A DNA stretch of 64,000 bases from contig JASPKZ010003421.1 in the NCBI GenBank assembly GCA_030220185.1, positions 1,462,001 to 1,526,000 on the forward strand, given 5' to 3'. The position numbers and the translations under genes are program-made. Source of the DNA: Diploptera punctata (Eukaryota > Arthropoda > Insecta > Blattodea > Blaberidae). Under the pieces are notes generated by a model that made no database searches, was not told where the DNA came from, and was given only the letters and a program-made list of their open reading frames with translations. Below, in pieces: positions 31,050 through 42,330 of this stretch. The first letter of the stretch is position 1. Each line of letters begins with the position of its first letter.

Positions 31050-31925
31050 TTTTATGGAAGAACAGATGCAATCAAAACAAATACTGGATTACGACAAGGA
31101 TGTAGTTTATCACCCACTTTGTTTAATATATATATAGACGATATTTTTAATAAATGGAAAGTTTTAGTAAATCCAGGAATAAGAATGGATAATAAAATGT
31201 GCATAAATAATCTTTTATTTGCTGACGATGTAATCATAATACAGAAAAATGAAGACGACTTACAGAAATCAATGCATGCATTAAATGAAATATGTAAATT
31301 ATACGATCTAAAAATTTCTGTAAGGAAAACGAAGACCATGGCTTTTAGAGGAAGAGATCCAGTGAGAACCAAAATTATTTTAGAAAATCAAAGTATAGAA
31401 CAGGTGTCTAGTTTCAAATATTGGGCTGTGATGTTGGCTACAATGTGGAAAGAGATATTGACTCCAAAATAAATAAATTTCAGACGGTGTGTGGAACAAT
31501 ACAGAGAACATTCAAAATAAAATTAGAAAAGAAACCAAGATAAAAATGTATAATGTTATGGCGGTTCCCACAATATTGTATGGATGTGAAACTTGGGCTC
31601 CAGTGAAAAGACAGAAGGATAGAATACAGACGGCAGAGATGCGGTTCCTAAGACAAGTAAAAGGATAGTACAAGACTTGATAGAATAAGAAATGAGGATA
31701 TAAGAGAAGAATTGAAAGTACAGCCTTTGTTGGATAAAGTCACGAATTACAGACAGAAATGGATTGATCACATGGATGGAATGAGCAAGGAGAGATATCC
31801 ATTGTTAGCCAGAAATTATCAAGCAAGAGGAAGGCGTGATGTTGGAAGACCTAGAAGACGTTGGGCTGATGCAATATGAAGTCGGAACGGGCAATTGCCT
31901 AATCCTTGGAGTGATGATGATGATG
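31050..31925 (+). pseudogene. RTE-clade LINE, RT C-terminal half and 3' end
   Basis: Starts in RT (TGLRQGCSLSPTLFNIYIDD), with the catalytic motif as FADD in NNLLFADDVIIIQKNEDD, then KISVRKTKTMAFRGRDP (frame 31119-31472). Frame breaks follow; AVPTILYGCETW and QTAEMRFLRQVKG are seen near 31560-31665. The element ends in a (GAT)n tail at 31911-31925. The YLG motif after the palm is altered (FKYWAV). Related to the 21466 copy but a distinct lineage by its tail. Confidence 0.78.
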
Positions 31926-32024
31926 AAGAGCTGAGCCGAACAGTTTACCAAATTTTCTAAACCATGTTTATGTTAATCCTCAGCGGAGTGCAGCAAGCAA
32001 CTGACTGCACCATGAGTATTAGCA

Positions 32025-32215
32025 TATATACGATAGGACAAATGTCAGTCAGTCACGGGACACTAGCGGGAAAAATAATGACTTTACAAGAAAAGTCTTC
32101 AGTACGTATTTGTTAGTTGCGTACCGATAACGTAGAATCCAAGAGGAAATTTTATTCCATCAATTATTATGTTGTGTACAGTAATTTTTATACGTTTTCT
32201 GTGACTGACTGACCA
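32025..32215 (-). mobile_element. Short TIR element with CAGTCAGTCAC ends, second copy
   Basis: Inverted relative to 13976-14155: GTCAGTCAGTCACGGGACAC at the left and TTTCTGTGACTGACTGACC at the right. The internal GATAACGTAGAATCCAAGAG block is conserved between copies. This copy has about 15 extra internal bases. Confidence 0.6.
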
Positions 32216-32589
32216 TAGCTTGCAGTTAATAATTATAGGACACATTTAAGGTATATAGAACATTAGAATGCAATTAATATTATTACATTTACGACTAGGG
32301 AGGACCAAAGTATGGTTTAACAAAAGAGTTTGTAAAATAAAACGAATTAATACGATCAAATCGTTAAACAACAAATTGGTAAAATTTAGCGTGTTTTCAC
32401 AGGTTTGGAATATGACAAGTTCTACCACTAATATCAGATTAAAATAATACACGTATGGAACATTATCTTAAAGAATCAGAAATTTTGATCCTTCAAGATA
32501 TATATTACGCCAAAAAAAAAATACTCCTGCGTCAATTTCAAATGTTCACCTCGGTGTGACATTTTCATGGAATCGCTCAATATGTAATG

Positions 32590-32973
32590 CTTTTTTTTTA
32601 AATATCCCAGGTTTGTCTTTCGACATTCCTGGTTTCTCTCCTGGCATGGCGTACTTGTAACCCACTTCTGAGGTTGGGGCGCCTGGAAGGCGGGGTTACG
32701 TTGCCCCGATGATATGATGGGTGATGATGATAATGGCGCGCCAGGAGAGTCCCTAATCATAAGCTTAACCTAAGATGAATATGAATGATGATGATTGCGA
32801 TGGCCATATGATTTCGGGGACCGTTTGGGCCTTAAAGTTTTCCTGACATTTGTCTTACAGGTGAGGAAAAACCCCGATAAAAGCCTGACCCAGAAAAACT
32901 GTCCCTACCGGGGATCGAACCCGAGCCCGCTGCGTGAAAAGGCAGCACGCTACCCTGAGACCATAGCGGTGGA
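32590..32973 (-). mobile_element. SINE B'' (tRNA-derived) with 14-bp target duplication
   Basis: CTCAATATGTAATG is repeated exactly at 32576-32589 and 32974-32987. On the minus strand the SINE B head (CCACCGCTATGGTCTC; box B GGGTTCGATCCCC) and body are followed by a 3' half unlike the 6467 copy (GCGCCTGGAAGGCGGGG in plus sense) ending in an A-rich tail. So the SINE B head is joined to at least two 3' ends. Confidence 0.9.
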
Positions 32974-32987
32974 CTCAATATGTAATG

Positions 32988-33551
32988 TTGGTTGTAATAT
33001 ACAGTTTGAAGTGTTTCATATTTTTCTCCACTAGGGTGCATCCTTACAATATTGCGATCCTATTTGACAATAAATAATATTTAATACACAAGTGATCTTC
33101 TTGGTGATCAAATATTAAAATATATATACAGTCAATGTGCCCATTTTACCAATTAATGTTTAAAAAGGTCAACAAGTTTCCACAGCCAAGCTGTCATTCT
33201 CAAGACCAGATATTGACTGTCAATATCTGGTCTTGAGAATGACAGCTTGGCTGTGGAAACTTGTTGACCTTTTTAAACATTAATTGGTGAAATGGGCATA
33301 TTGACTGTATATATATTTTAATAAATAATATGATCAAGTTGTAGTGAATAAACAAATTAAACATAACCACACATTTCTGATTTGATATCAAACATCGCCG
33401 TTTACATTAAATGTATACATATTTTAAAATAACTATATTTAAATATTGAATTTTGAGTAATCAGCTTAATTGTATTCGTTAAATAGTCCCAAAAAATGCC
33501 ACTCTTCATTTCCAAATTCTCTAGATAAATTGGAAATCACTTGTGGCATTA
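32988..33551 (-). repeat. R680 repeat, partial, containing a 209-bp palindrome
   Basis: Begins TTGGTTGTAATATACAG and continues through CTCCACTAGGGTGCA to the terminal palindrome (TTTCCAAATTCTCTAGATAA) and GTGGCATTACGTATGA. The foldback element at 33081-33321 interrupts it. Confidence 0.7.
33114..33322. repeat. Near-perfect 209-bp palindrome (foldback element)
   Basis: Arms of 104 bases centred on T33218 differ at two positions. At the centre CCAGATATTGAC and GTCAATATCTGG flank a single base. A direct repeat TAAATAATAT at 33071-33080 and 33322-33331 may be the target duplication, which would add a short non-palindromic left shoulder. No coding capacity. Confidence 0.85.
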
Positions 33552-33559
33552 CGTATGAT

Positions 33560-34220
33560 AATAATTCTCTTAACTTAATACATATTTTGTCCATTACATT
33601 TTAGCTGTTGAACCCAACTGAGATATTTAGATTCACCTTCTGTGCAATAATTAATTTAGTTCGGAATGAAATAAATTAAAGTTGTCAGGTAGATGCCACA
33701 GCACAGATTCCAAGAGTTGCACGCAATTAACTCACGCACTTGTCAATGCGTGTGACTACACGTGTAAAATATTCACAGCAGGAGACACGTGTGCAATCCT
33801 GCGCCCTACTTGCATTAATACGTTAAACTAACAAAATCAATACTCGAGTGTTTCCGAGTCTCTAATTTTATTAAAAACTTTAATATAACTTATATTTCTC
33901 ATCTCATTTGATTTGTTCAACGAGTTGCAGGTCTTTAACATTATTCCTAAACAATCTAATGCTTGATTAAAGAAAGCAAGCACAATAAACAGCACCATTG
34001 CATGGTGCCCAGAGGTTTGTGCCAGCCGAGCACATACTGACGCATCCACCACTAAACAAAGGAATCCTTTATCAAGGCCGAAATCATATTCCCGCCCAAA
34101 TAAGCAAGTAATCAATGTTTGTTCACAGCCTAATGAAGAGAACATAGGATCAGAACTCGGATATTAAAATGTCTATAATAAGAATGAAATAAATATTGGT
34201 TGACCACAGCATCATCTTCC
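33560..34220. other. Unassigned stretch with a 102-codon minus-strand frame
   Basis: The frame 33837-34145 (-) contains CLFGREYDFGLDKGFLCLVV and a cysteine/leucine-rich middle. I do not recognise it, it has no clear domain, and a host exon cannot be excluded. The rest is AT-rich. Confidence 0.25.
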
Positions 34221-34317
34221 CTAAATGAGCATATTTTGGAAAAGTAATGTGAGGAGGTTTAGGCCTAAATATCTAAGAGCAGTGAATGCAAATTTTCGAA
34301 GATTTATCTTCATTTTG

Positions 34318-34318
34318 A

Positions 34319-34375
<57 letters not shown>

Positions 34376-34376
34376 G
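34318..34376. repeat. (TTA)n microsatellite
   Basis: About 19 TTA units. It adjoins the Penelope-like terminal fragment. Confidence 0.95.
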
Positions 34377-34384
34377 TAAAAGAT

Positions 34385-34600
34385 TCCGGGCTATGTCGCC
34401 GTGGTCTATAACTGGTATTTCTTCCAGACGTTTCCCTCAACTGTGGAGGGTATCTTCAGTGACGAGTGCTTCTAGGTGTTGTTGCCTTGTCGTAGACTCG
34501 GCTGTAAGTCTACGACAAGGTAACATTAAATACAACGACTAGTAGTGCATACTCATCCTGCTGACGATGGAAGTTAACTTCCGAAAGGCCTCCAAATAAT
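34385..34600. mobile_element. Penelope-like terminal-repeat fragment
   Basis: CGGGCTATGTCGCCGTGGTC and TTCTTCCAGACGTTTCCCTC resemble sequence common at ends of insect Penelope-like elements. On the minus strand CTGAAGATACCCTCCACAGT then GAGGGAAACG gives a box-stem-GAAA motif. On the plus strand CTGACGATGGAAGTTAACTT then CCGAAAGG gives the same arrangement. A perfect 13-bp-arm hairpin (CCTTGTCGTAGAC / GTCTACGACAAGG) lies between, at about 34486-34521. Confidence 0.5.
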
Positions 34601-34609
34601 ATTTTTAAT

Positions 34610-35114
34610 GCATTATTTTAAGACAGTTGAGAACGACGGCACCTACCAACAGGTACATTTTTTATTTTCAATTTGATATGAATTTTATTAGTATTTCTAA
34701 CCTATTACAATAACTAACTTCACATAGTAGCTTGCACATTACTTGTTGTTTAAACTGAAATCGTTCTTTGGAATAAGGAAAAAAATGTGTTTAGTTAAAT
34801 CAATTTGAGGAAAAAACTTCTAAAAGTTACAAATGCGACATGGATTTTTTATGCGACCCAGATAATAAGCATTCTCGTTGGAGGCGCACAAAGCTGGCGA
34901 ATTAAATAAAAAAAACAGCGATACAACTGCGGTCTCTCATTACACAATTATTGCTCTGCTCCACTCACATAATATCACTGCTACCACTGCATTTGTACAA
35001 ACAGATTGGTTCATTTAATTTTCATGTTCAAAAGGGTGTTTTAGGGGTGGTTGGTGAGTTCCATTGATCGAGCTATTCCCTCTAGGTTTTGAGTAGGGGG
35101 AGGAAAGCTGGAGC

Positions 35115-35115
<1 letters not shown>
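34610..35115. other. Unassigned AT-rich stretch
   Basis: No recognised repeat or frame before the GA microsatellite. Confidence 0.4.

Positions 35116-35118
<3 letters not shown>

Positions 35119-35191
<73 letters not shown>
35119..35191. repeat. (GA)n microsatellite
   Basis: Over 30 uninterrupted GA units, the only long purine dinucleotide tract in the window. Confidence 0.95.
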
Positions 35192-35194
<3 letters not shown>

Positions 35195-35458
35195 TCATAT
35201 TGTGTGGGTAAGTTGCAGTCATGCTTTCATCTAATTGCTGCTCACTCGAGACATCTATCGATTATTTGAAGTACTAAGGTGTTAATACTTTGATGTGAAT
35301 CCCAGCCTATCTTCTATTCATTAAATGCCATTGAAGAAAACATCTTTCTTTTTAGCTAGTACAGTAAGTGTTTAAAACTTATAAAACAGCATTCTTATAA
35401 ATTGACGGTCTCATTTTTTTATCCTATGTGTGATGATGATGTTGATGATCATTAGGGT

Positions 35459-36350
35459 GACTATTTAATTCATGCCCCAAACGGGAGTCAATGACCAATC
35501 ACATTTCAATGAATATTGATTTACAACCAATCACAGTTGTTTTTCACCTCGATTTTATCAATTTAATTTTATCATATTAAAACAAGCTCCTCCTTTTTAA
35601 CATTCTGAATACGTAAACTGAAGTAAAGTAATTCCACTACAGGCCTCAGAAGGCCCTTGGGGTAGTACGAGGTTAAGGCTCCCACTTTTTCTGGACAATC
35701 GACACTTGATGTCAGCCGGGTTGTCAGCCCTGCGTGACGGCCGCCTTTACCCCCAGAACAAGCGTCTGTTACTCATTTCAGTTAGAGGCTGAGTCGACCC
35801 GCGAGCCAGAGCTGAATAGTTCAGAGCATTATTTAGCAGTGACTGACTCTCTGAGAAATAGTTGAATATAACAATTTATATATTAATATATAAGAATCCT
35901 AAAATGAAAATGGCTCCCAGATTGTATATATAGTACCGAATGTAACCAGATACGGCTTGCGAGATATAATAGAAAAACATTTGTAGCGATTGATTATACC
36001 ATAAAAAAAGAAACCTCTGTCTGTACTTTTTACACGTGTTATTTCCCAGGTAATAACGTTCCAGAAAGATATAATTGACATTTATATCATAGAATATCAT
36101 ATATTAATTAATATACAGTTTGATGTTTCATTTTTTTCTCCACTAGGATGCATTCTTACAAGATTGCGATCCTTTGGCAATAAATAATATGATCTGGTTG
36201 CAGTGATGAACAAATGAAGCATATAACAAACGTTTCTCATTTGTTTTCAAATATCGCCGTTTACTTTAAACATGTTAAAATAACTATATTTACATAATGA
36301 TTTGTGAGTAAACAGCTTAATTTTCATTCGTTAAATAGTCCTAACAAATA
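35459..36350 (-). repeat. R680 repeat with nested SINE D
   Basis: GACTATTTAATTCATGCCCC to GTTAAATAGTCCTAACAAAT. SINE D splits it at 35613. The terminal palindrome is missing, as in the 12402 copy. Confidence 0.75.
35613..35811 (-). mobile_element. SINE D, 5'-truncated
   Basis: Tail TTACTTTACTTCAGTT (minus strand) and body as in 13602-13878; the tRNA head is missing. CTGAATAC/CTGAATAG at 35605-35612 and 35812-35819 flank it as an imperfect duplication. Confidence 0.8.
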
Positions 36351-36447
36351 ATTTCTTTAGTGACCTCATTATAGACCCTAGGAGGTAGTTTGAATTTAAT
36401 TGTATAATAATATTAAGTATTAATTAGTAAACCTAAAGACAAATTAT

Positions 36448-36640
36448 ATACATCATCATCATCATCATATTTGCTACAGTTTTTTACAGGCCTTGGTCGC
36501 CCCAACAAAACGACTCCATTCCCTTCTGACTTCTGCCTTCTTCCTCCATACTTTCACTCCCTTTACCCTAAAATCTTGAACCACATTATCCCATCTATTT
36601 GACGGAAGCTCTTTCAACTTTCCATTTATTCATTTATTTA
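36448..36640 (-). pseudogene. LINE (RTE-like) C-terminal codons and 3' tail
   Basis: Minus-strand reading runs without a break through RWDNVVQDFRVKGVKVWR and RREWSRFVGATKACKKL to a stop, then a (GAT)n tail (36450-36468). This is the typical arginine-rich end of an RTE-group protein. The 5' part is truncated. Confidence 0.65.
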
Positions 36641-36777
36641 ATCTTCAATATTTGGAGTATAGGGGTGTAGTTACATATAAAAGAAAATTGAAGATACACA
36701 TAATTACAAAATATAAATGAATCAAAAATAACAAATGAACGAAACAAGAACAAATGAAATTAAATCTTATAAAATAA

Positions 36778-37308
36778 CACTGGTCAACATGATTTATGAC
36801 TCATGAGTACCAATGGTTGTACTTAATGCAGTTTGTTATCGTGTTTTCAAATATGTATTCGGAATTTCTCCATCACCTACAGTTTTTTTTATTTCAATTT
36901 CAATTAATGGATTTAAATAATTATTTTTTTAATAATAGTTGTTTCGTCCATTTGTCCATTGTAAAATAAAATGGGGAACTCAGGAGATTTCAGCTAAGGA
37001 AAAGAGATATCAAGGCTGATGGAATCCTAATATGCTGGCCGATTATTGTTGGATCATCAAGAGGGATGCTCCACAGGCGAAATATAGCAGAAAATCGAAA
37101 TTCCTTACTTTCGAATAATGTTCGAATATTGTGTAGTTACGAATGTAGAAAATATTATAGTGTTTGAAATTATAAATGCCTGTCTCTCGGAGAACTTGCG
37201 TGATGGAGAAAAACCGATATCATATTTGAATTCAGGAGAAAAAATACGATCGGAATCACATATTTTTCTTTCTGAAACAAAAATAAGTTTATTTTTTGTT
37301 GCTCAGTG
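36778..37308 (+). mobile_element. Harbinger-like MITE, 531 bp, TAA duplication
   Basis: CACTGGTCAACATGATTTAT at the left, TTTTGTTGCTCAGTG at the right, TAA at 36775-36777 and 37309-37311. The internal frame reads NPNMLADYCWIIKRDAP but has a stop just before it (QG*WNP). Confidence 0.85.
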
Positions 37309-37680
37309 TAAGTAGTAGTGATATGCATTATAATGTGGTGAAAGTAGCATTGCAAATGTTTTTAATGCTGTGTAACAACATTTCCATTTTAAAATACCAA
37401 TTATTGGATGACATAGTACTTAATTACATTCAGTTAAATGAATATCTAGAATCCATGTACCATCCATTTAATTTTAAAGTTACATTATGACATGGATCTA
37501 AAATGATATAGGTACATCATTTATCTTTTCGATAAGTTTTGATCACGTTTGGCCAATTAAAACTTTCTTTAAACCAAATTTGACCACTGTCCTGGTCATT
37601 AATAAAATATGTGTGCCTCTTTACTATTTTGACTCTAAGACTTATAGAAATCGCAGCTTCAATTATGCTCTCTTTGCAGA

Positions 37681-38432
<752 letters not shown>

Positions 38433-38434
38433 TA

Positions 38435-39100
38435 GGCCTAAATTTAAAGTCGATGTAGATTAGGTATCCATTTTGGCAACGAAATTGTAGGCTTCAGTGG
38501 TATCATGTGAAATGCTGACAATTCGTTGAAGTAACACGTTCCGCTGTGGACAGGAAGCCAAAAAGGAATAAAAGCAAAAGAACTTAGAACCCCGTCACTT
38601 CTAGAATATCGAATGCATTACACACTTTTAAATATTTATCACATGTAGCGAGAGAAGTAGAAAGTAACAAATAGCCTTTGACTTCAGTTCCTGAAATCTG
38701 TCGCCTTTATGAATAAAAATATTTCATAAATGTGGAAAATATATGGAAATGCATATCTTTCAAGCAAATTTAAGATGTTCGGAAACCTTTTAGGCTGGAA
38801 AATGTGTGTCAAACAAAATTGACGTCATATATGTATCATTTTACAGTCCAATGGACAAAAATGGTCAGCATTAGCCCCCTGGTTCTGTAAACATGTGAAG
38901 AGAGATGTCATGTCATAACTATAGCGAAATAAATAAGCACTGCTTATTCCTTTTCCACACTCCGTTCTGATAATTCCAAGAATTTTTCAATAAATGTTAC
39001 AGGATTAAAAAAATAATTATGCCCAAAAATTAATTTTAATATCTCATAATCATGTGTTAGAATATATTTTAGGATTTTATGGCCAATTTAAAGAATACAT
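38435..39100. other. Unassigned stretch
   Basis: Unique-looking AT-rich sequence without supportable features. Confidence 0.4.
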
Positions 39101-39111
39101 ACTATAATAAC

Positions 39112-39346
39112 TAGGGAGCGGATTTTTATGTGCCGGTACAAAAAGTTAAGATTGCAACATAGATTAATGAGACGTTAGGCTTATGACTGTCTTTTGTTTT
39201 TGGTTCTACACACAAACAGTTGAATAGTATAATGAGAAGTAAGACTTTTGACTGTCTTTTATCTTGTTTCACACACAAACAGTTGAATAATATAGACTAT
39301 CTACATTGCATATCTTATATTTTATTACATAAAAATCCACTCCCTA
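39112..39346. mobile_element. hAT-type MITE, 235 bp, perfect 8-bp duplication
   Basis: ATAATAAC flanks exactly at 39104-39111 and 39347-39354. Terminal inverted repeats TAGGGAGCGGATTTTTATGT and its partner (one mismatch) are 20 bp. Inside, a ~65-base unit containing TGACTGTCTTTT ... ACACACAAACAGTTGAATA is tandemly duplicated (about 39183-39290). Confidence 0.9.
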
Positions 39347-39534
39347 ATAATAACGATAATATATTCTTTATTTTATTGGTATTTTTATGTAGGCCTACTA
39401 TCATGAATACCTTCATCACCGTTATTTATATAATGACTAGATAAAACCCGTCGCTGCGCCTAAATAAATTTAATGTGATTTTAAATTTAGTTTAATAAAT
39501 AAAATAAAACTAATTATAAATGTATATCGTAATT

Positions 39535-40024
39535 ATTTTTTTGGTCGATGTGACTAATTTCTTATACATGCCAATATTGTTGTTACTGGTAGTAAGTCAA
39601 CGTTCCCACATCTAACCTGGTTGCTATGCAAACAAAAGAAATCGCAATGTTGATATGGACTCAAAAAACACACATTCGGTAAGTAAAATAAAATATTTCT
39701 TGAATGTTTTATACACTAACTCGTACCTTTCTTTACACTTTTCCGGAATTAATGCAGAACATCCCACTCTCCAGGCTTCTTCAATTTCTCTATCATCTAC
39801 CATGACCCCTTCCATAATAGAATTATCAAACACATTCTAATCACGGTACTACATATAAAAATGTCTCCACAGCCAACAATCCTTGCTTATAATAAAACAA
39901 ATGAAAAGCTACATAACAGCGATCACCAAATGTTTCTTTCTCATAGACGTCATTTACATCCAACCAATATGTTAATTAATGTATTACTAGATTTAATAAA
40001 AATTAGTCACATCGACCAAAAATA
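39535..40024. mobile_element. TIR element of ~490 bp nested in the left arm
   Basis: TTTGGTCGATGTGACTAATT at the left and AATTAGTCACATCGACCAAA at the right form a ~23-bp inverted repeat. No clear duplication. Inside, the minus-strand frame 39624-39833 reads EAWRVGCSALIPEKCKERYE, resembling the N-terminal stretch of tyrosine-recombinase-like proteins of Crypton-type elements; this is a weak match by eye. Confidence 0.55.
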
Positions 40025-40029
40025 GTATG

Positions 40030-40145
40030 CAATACACGTGAGGTAAGCACGTAACAGATCTCGAAATTTGAAAAAACTCAACGCAAGCACCTCGTTTTTT
40101 TTCGAACTTTTTCTCGATCAGTAACAAGTGCTTACCTCACTTGTA
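40030..40145. repeat. Small imperfect hairpin element
   Basis: CACGTGAGGTAAGCACG pairs with AGTGCTTACCTCACTTG at the other side, with partial pairing continuing inward. Confidence 0.5.
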
Positions 40146-41349
40146 ACGCAATATACTATTAGATATCACGTTGGATACCTGGCGTTGTCCGCGAATCTAC
40201 TTATCCCGATCTTCTTGACATCATTGGGCTGAAAGGAAAAAATGGTTATTGTGAGTTATCCGTAAAAGATGACATTTGTTGGCGCGGAATTTTTGTAGAA
40301 TGTTTCAAGATATTCAATTCTTTGTACTTATTTGGTGTATTTGTTATAGTTTAGGCAGCAAAAACCATTTAATCGTCCAAAAAGCGACTTCTTAGTGCAC
40401 CGATGCCCCTTTTTTTTAGCTTCTGCCCTATAGTTCGTAGGGTAATAGATTATATACGTTAATTGTCCCAGAAAATGTTCTAAATGATGAGGGAAAAAAA
40501 CAAATCGGTCAAGTAGTGTTTGAGTCCATAAGTACAGACTATCAAACAGACTCACATTCATCTTTATATAAAAGGTAACATTTCATTTTGAATATAGAAA
40601 ATTACTATCAAGAAACGGAATTTGTTATAAAACACGTTACATACAAAAAAGGTTGCAAAGAAAAAAACAGTAATTGACAAATTAATAATAATGAAACAAC
40701 AAAAAAACGCAACCTCACAAATATAACTAAATTAAAAAACCCAACATGAACGAAAAGAATTGACTCTTTTTAACTTATAGTGGAAATTATACCTTAAAAT
40801 TAGCAAAGAATGTGAAAAATAAGATAAAAACATCATAATCTATAGGCCTACACACAAATGAGTGTGAGTCTGTCTGTATGTCCTTGTGGACTGAAAAACT
40901 GCTTGACCGATTTGAATGGGGGTTCCACCATCATTTAGAGAATTGTTCTGGGACAATTAACGTATATAACATATTACTGTAGCTACTATAGAGCCGGAGC
41001 TAAAATGGAAAAGTGCATTGGTGCACTAAAAAGTCGATTTTGGGCGCTTAAATGGTTTACACTGCCTATGCCAGTCATATCTTAAAAAATCTACAAAAGA
41101 GTCTACTACAGCTTATATCTGTCTAATACGGATAACTCACAATAACCATTTTTGTCATTCAACTCATTGATATCAAGAAGATCGAGATAAGTAGATTCCC
41201 GTGCAACTTCGGGTAATCAGCACGGGATATCTAAAAATAATGACGGTATAAAATTAAAATTATTTTTCTTTTTACTTTTTTAACTAAACATAAAACAAAT
41301 TGAATTTATTTAGGCGTAACAGCACACGCTGGGTATTAGCTAGTTGCAT

Positions 41350-42230
41350 ATGGAACTAACAACAAAATAAATAAAGGCATTTAAACATTGATATGTAATA
41401 TTTATAATAAAAGCCATGTCCAAAGAACCATTTAACATTTTAAAGACTTAAATGCGCGGAAGGAAAATTTAACTGCACAGAAAAGTTATTAAATCAGGCT
41501 AACAATAGTCTTTCTCCTTTGAGACCTGAGTTCGCGTCTCAGTCACTCTATGTGTGGTTTATGGTGGACGAATCGAAGCAACGACAGGGTTCTCACGGAG
41601 TTTCTACCGTTTTCCCCTGCTACAAAGTTTATTCCACCACTTTTCTATGCTTATGCCATCCATTTCGTTCCAATTCATTTGATGTTAGTGTGACAAGGTT
41701 CGTCAGCCGTTGTCTTTATATATCACAAACCTTAAATAATAGGGGCTCCGCCTTATCTGATCCCTAGACACAAATAGAAGGTTTACTTCTTCTTCTTCTT
41801 CTTAAACATAATTTGTAGGATTTTCATCCTGTTTATTTCCAAAATCACTCCTCGGAGGAAGACGTATTGGATGTACAATTCCTAGCGTTTGTCATATTTT
41901 GTTTCCGTCTTTGATCCGAGGCTTGATCCTTAGGACTGCGAGCAATGTACAAGATACACCTTGAAGTGGGTTCCTAGCCAGTTTTCATGGCGGGTTTATT
42001 ATACTTGGTTTCCTCCCTAGGCCGATTGCATGCACCCAGCTCCAGAGCTTAGCCTGCCCCGTTTTATTTCGGAGTTGTTTCTCCTAGATGGATTGTCTTG
42101 CATGACTACGTACCCCATCCGCCCATTAGAATGTTTACAATAACAATAAAATACATAGTTTTAGAATAAATTGAAATTTTAAAAGAAGCTGGAAATAGAA
42201 GAATGTTAATCGAGAACATAGTTTTTATCA
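41350..42230. other. Unassigned stretch
   Basis: Includes a short (TTC)n run near 41785. The frame at 41519-41767 has no motif I recognise. Confidence 0.4.
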
Positions 42231-42267
42231 CAACATTCTCTACAAAGTTCTTGCAACACGAACTAGT

Positions 42268-42330
42268 ACACTTGAATAAACGCTATTGATGGACGATGGC
42301 CCGAAAAGTCTCCGAAATTTAAAATTGTAG
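42268..42330 (+). other. Possible Penelope-like terminal motif
   Basis: GGACGATGGCCCGAAAAGTC has the GATGG-CCGAAA arrangement of 14985 and 34560 but a stem of only two or three pairs. No further homology to the other copies. Confidence 0.3.

Larger units (their letters stand above)
39436..41343. repeat. Large inverted duplication (~500-bp arms), interrupted in the left arm
   Basis: The outer ends ACTAGATAAAACCCGTCGCT and, reversed, ACTAGCTAATACCCAGCGTG are related, followed on both sides by CGCCTAAATAAATT. Left-arm blocks at 40150-40565 (GAATCTACTTATCCCGATCT; CAAATCGGTCAAG) recur inverted at 40845-41235. The spacer is about 280 bp (40566-40844). The left arm is split by two smaller elements (39533-40150). 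Possibly a foldback transposon. Confidence 0.7.

Noticed and set aside
33837..34145. 102-codon minus-strand frame as a gene
   Set aside because: No family recognised and no supporting signals; length alone is not enough in this amount of sequence.
34225..34542. 105-codon frame with a long leucine run
   Set aside because: The leucines come from the (TTA)n microsatellite; the rest is the Penelope-like terminal fragment.
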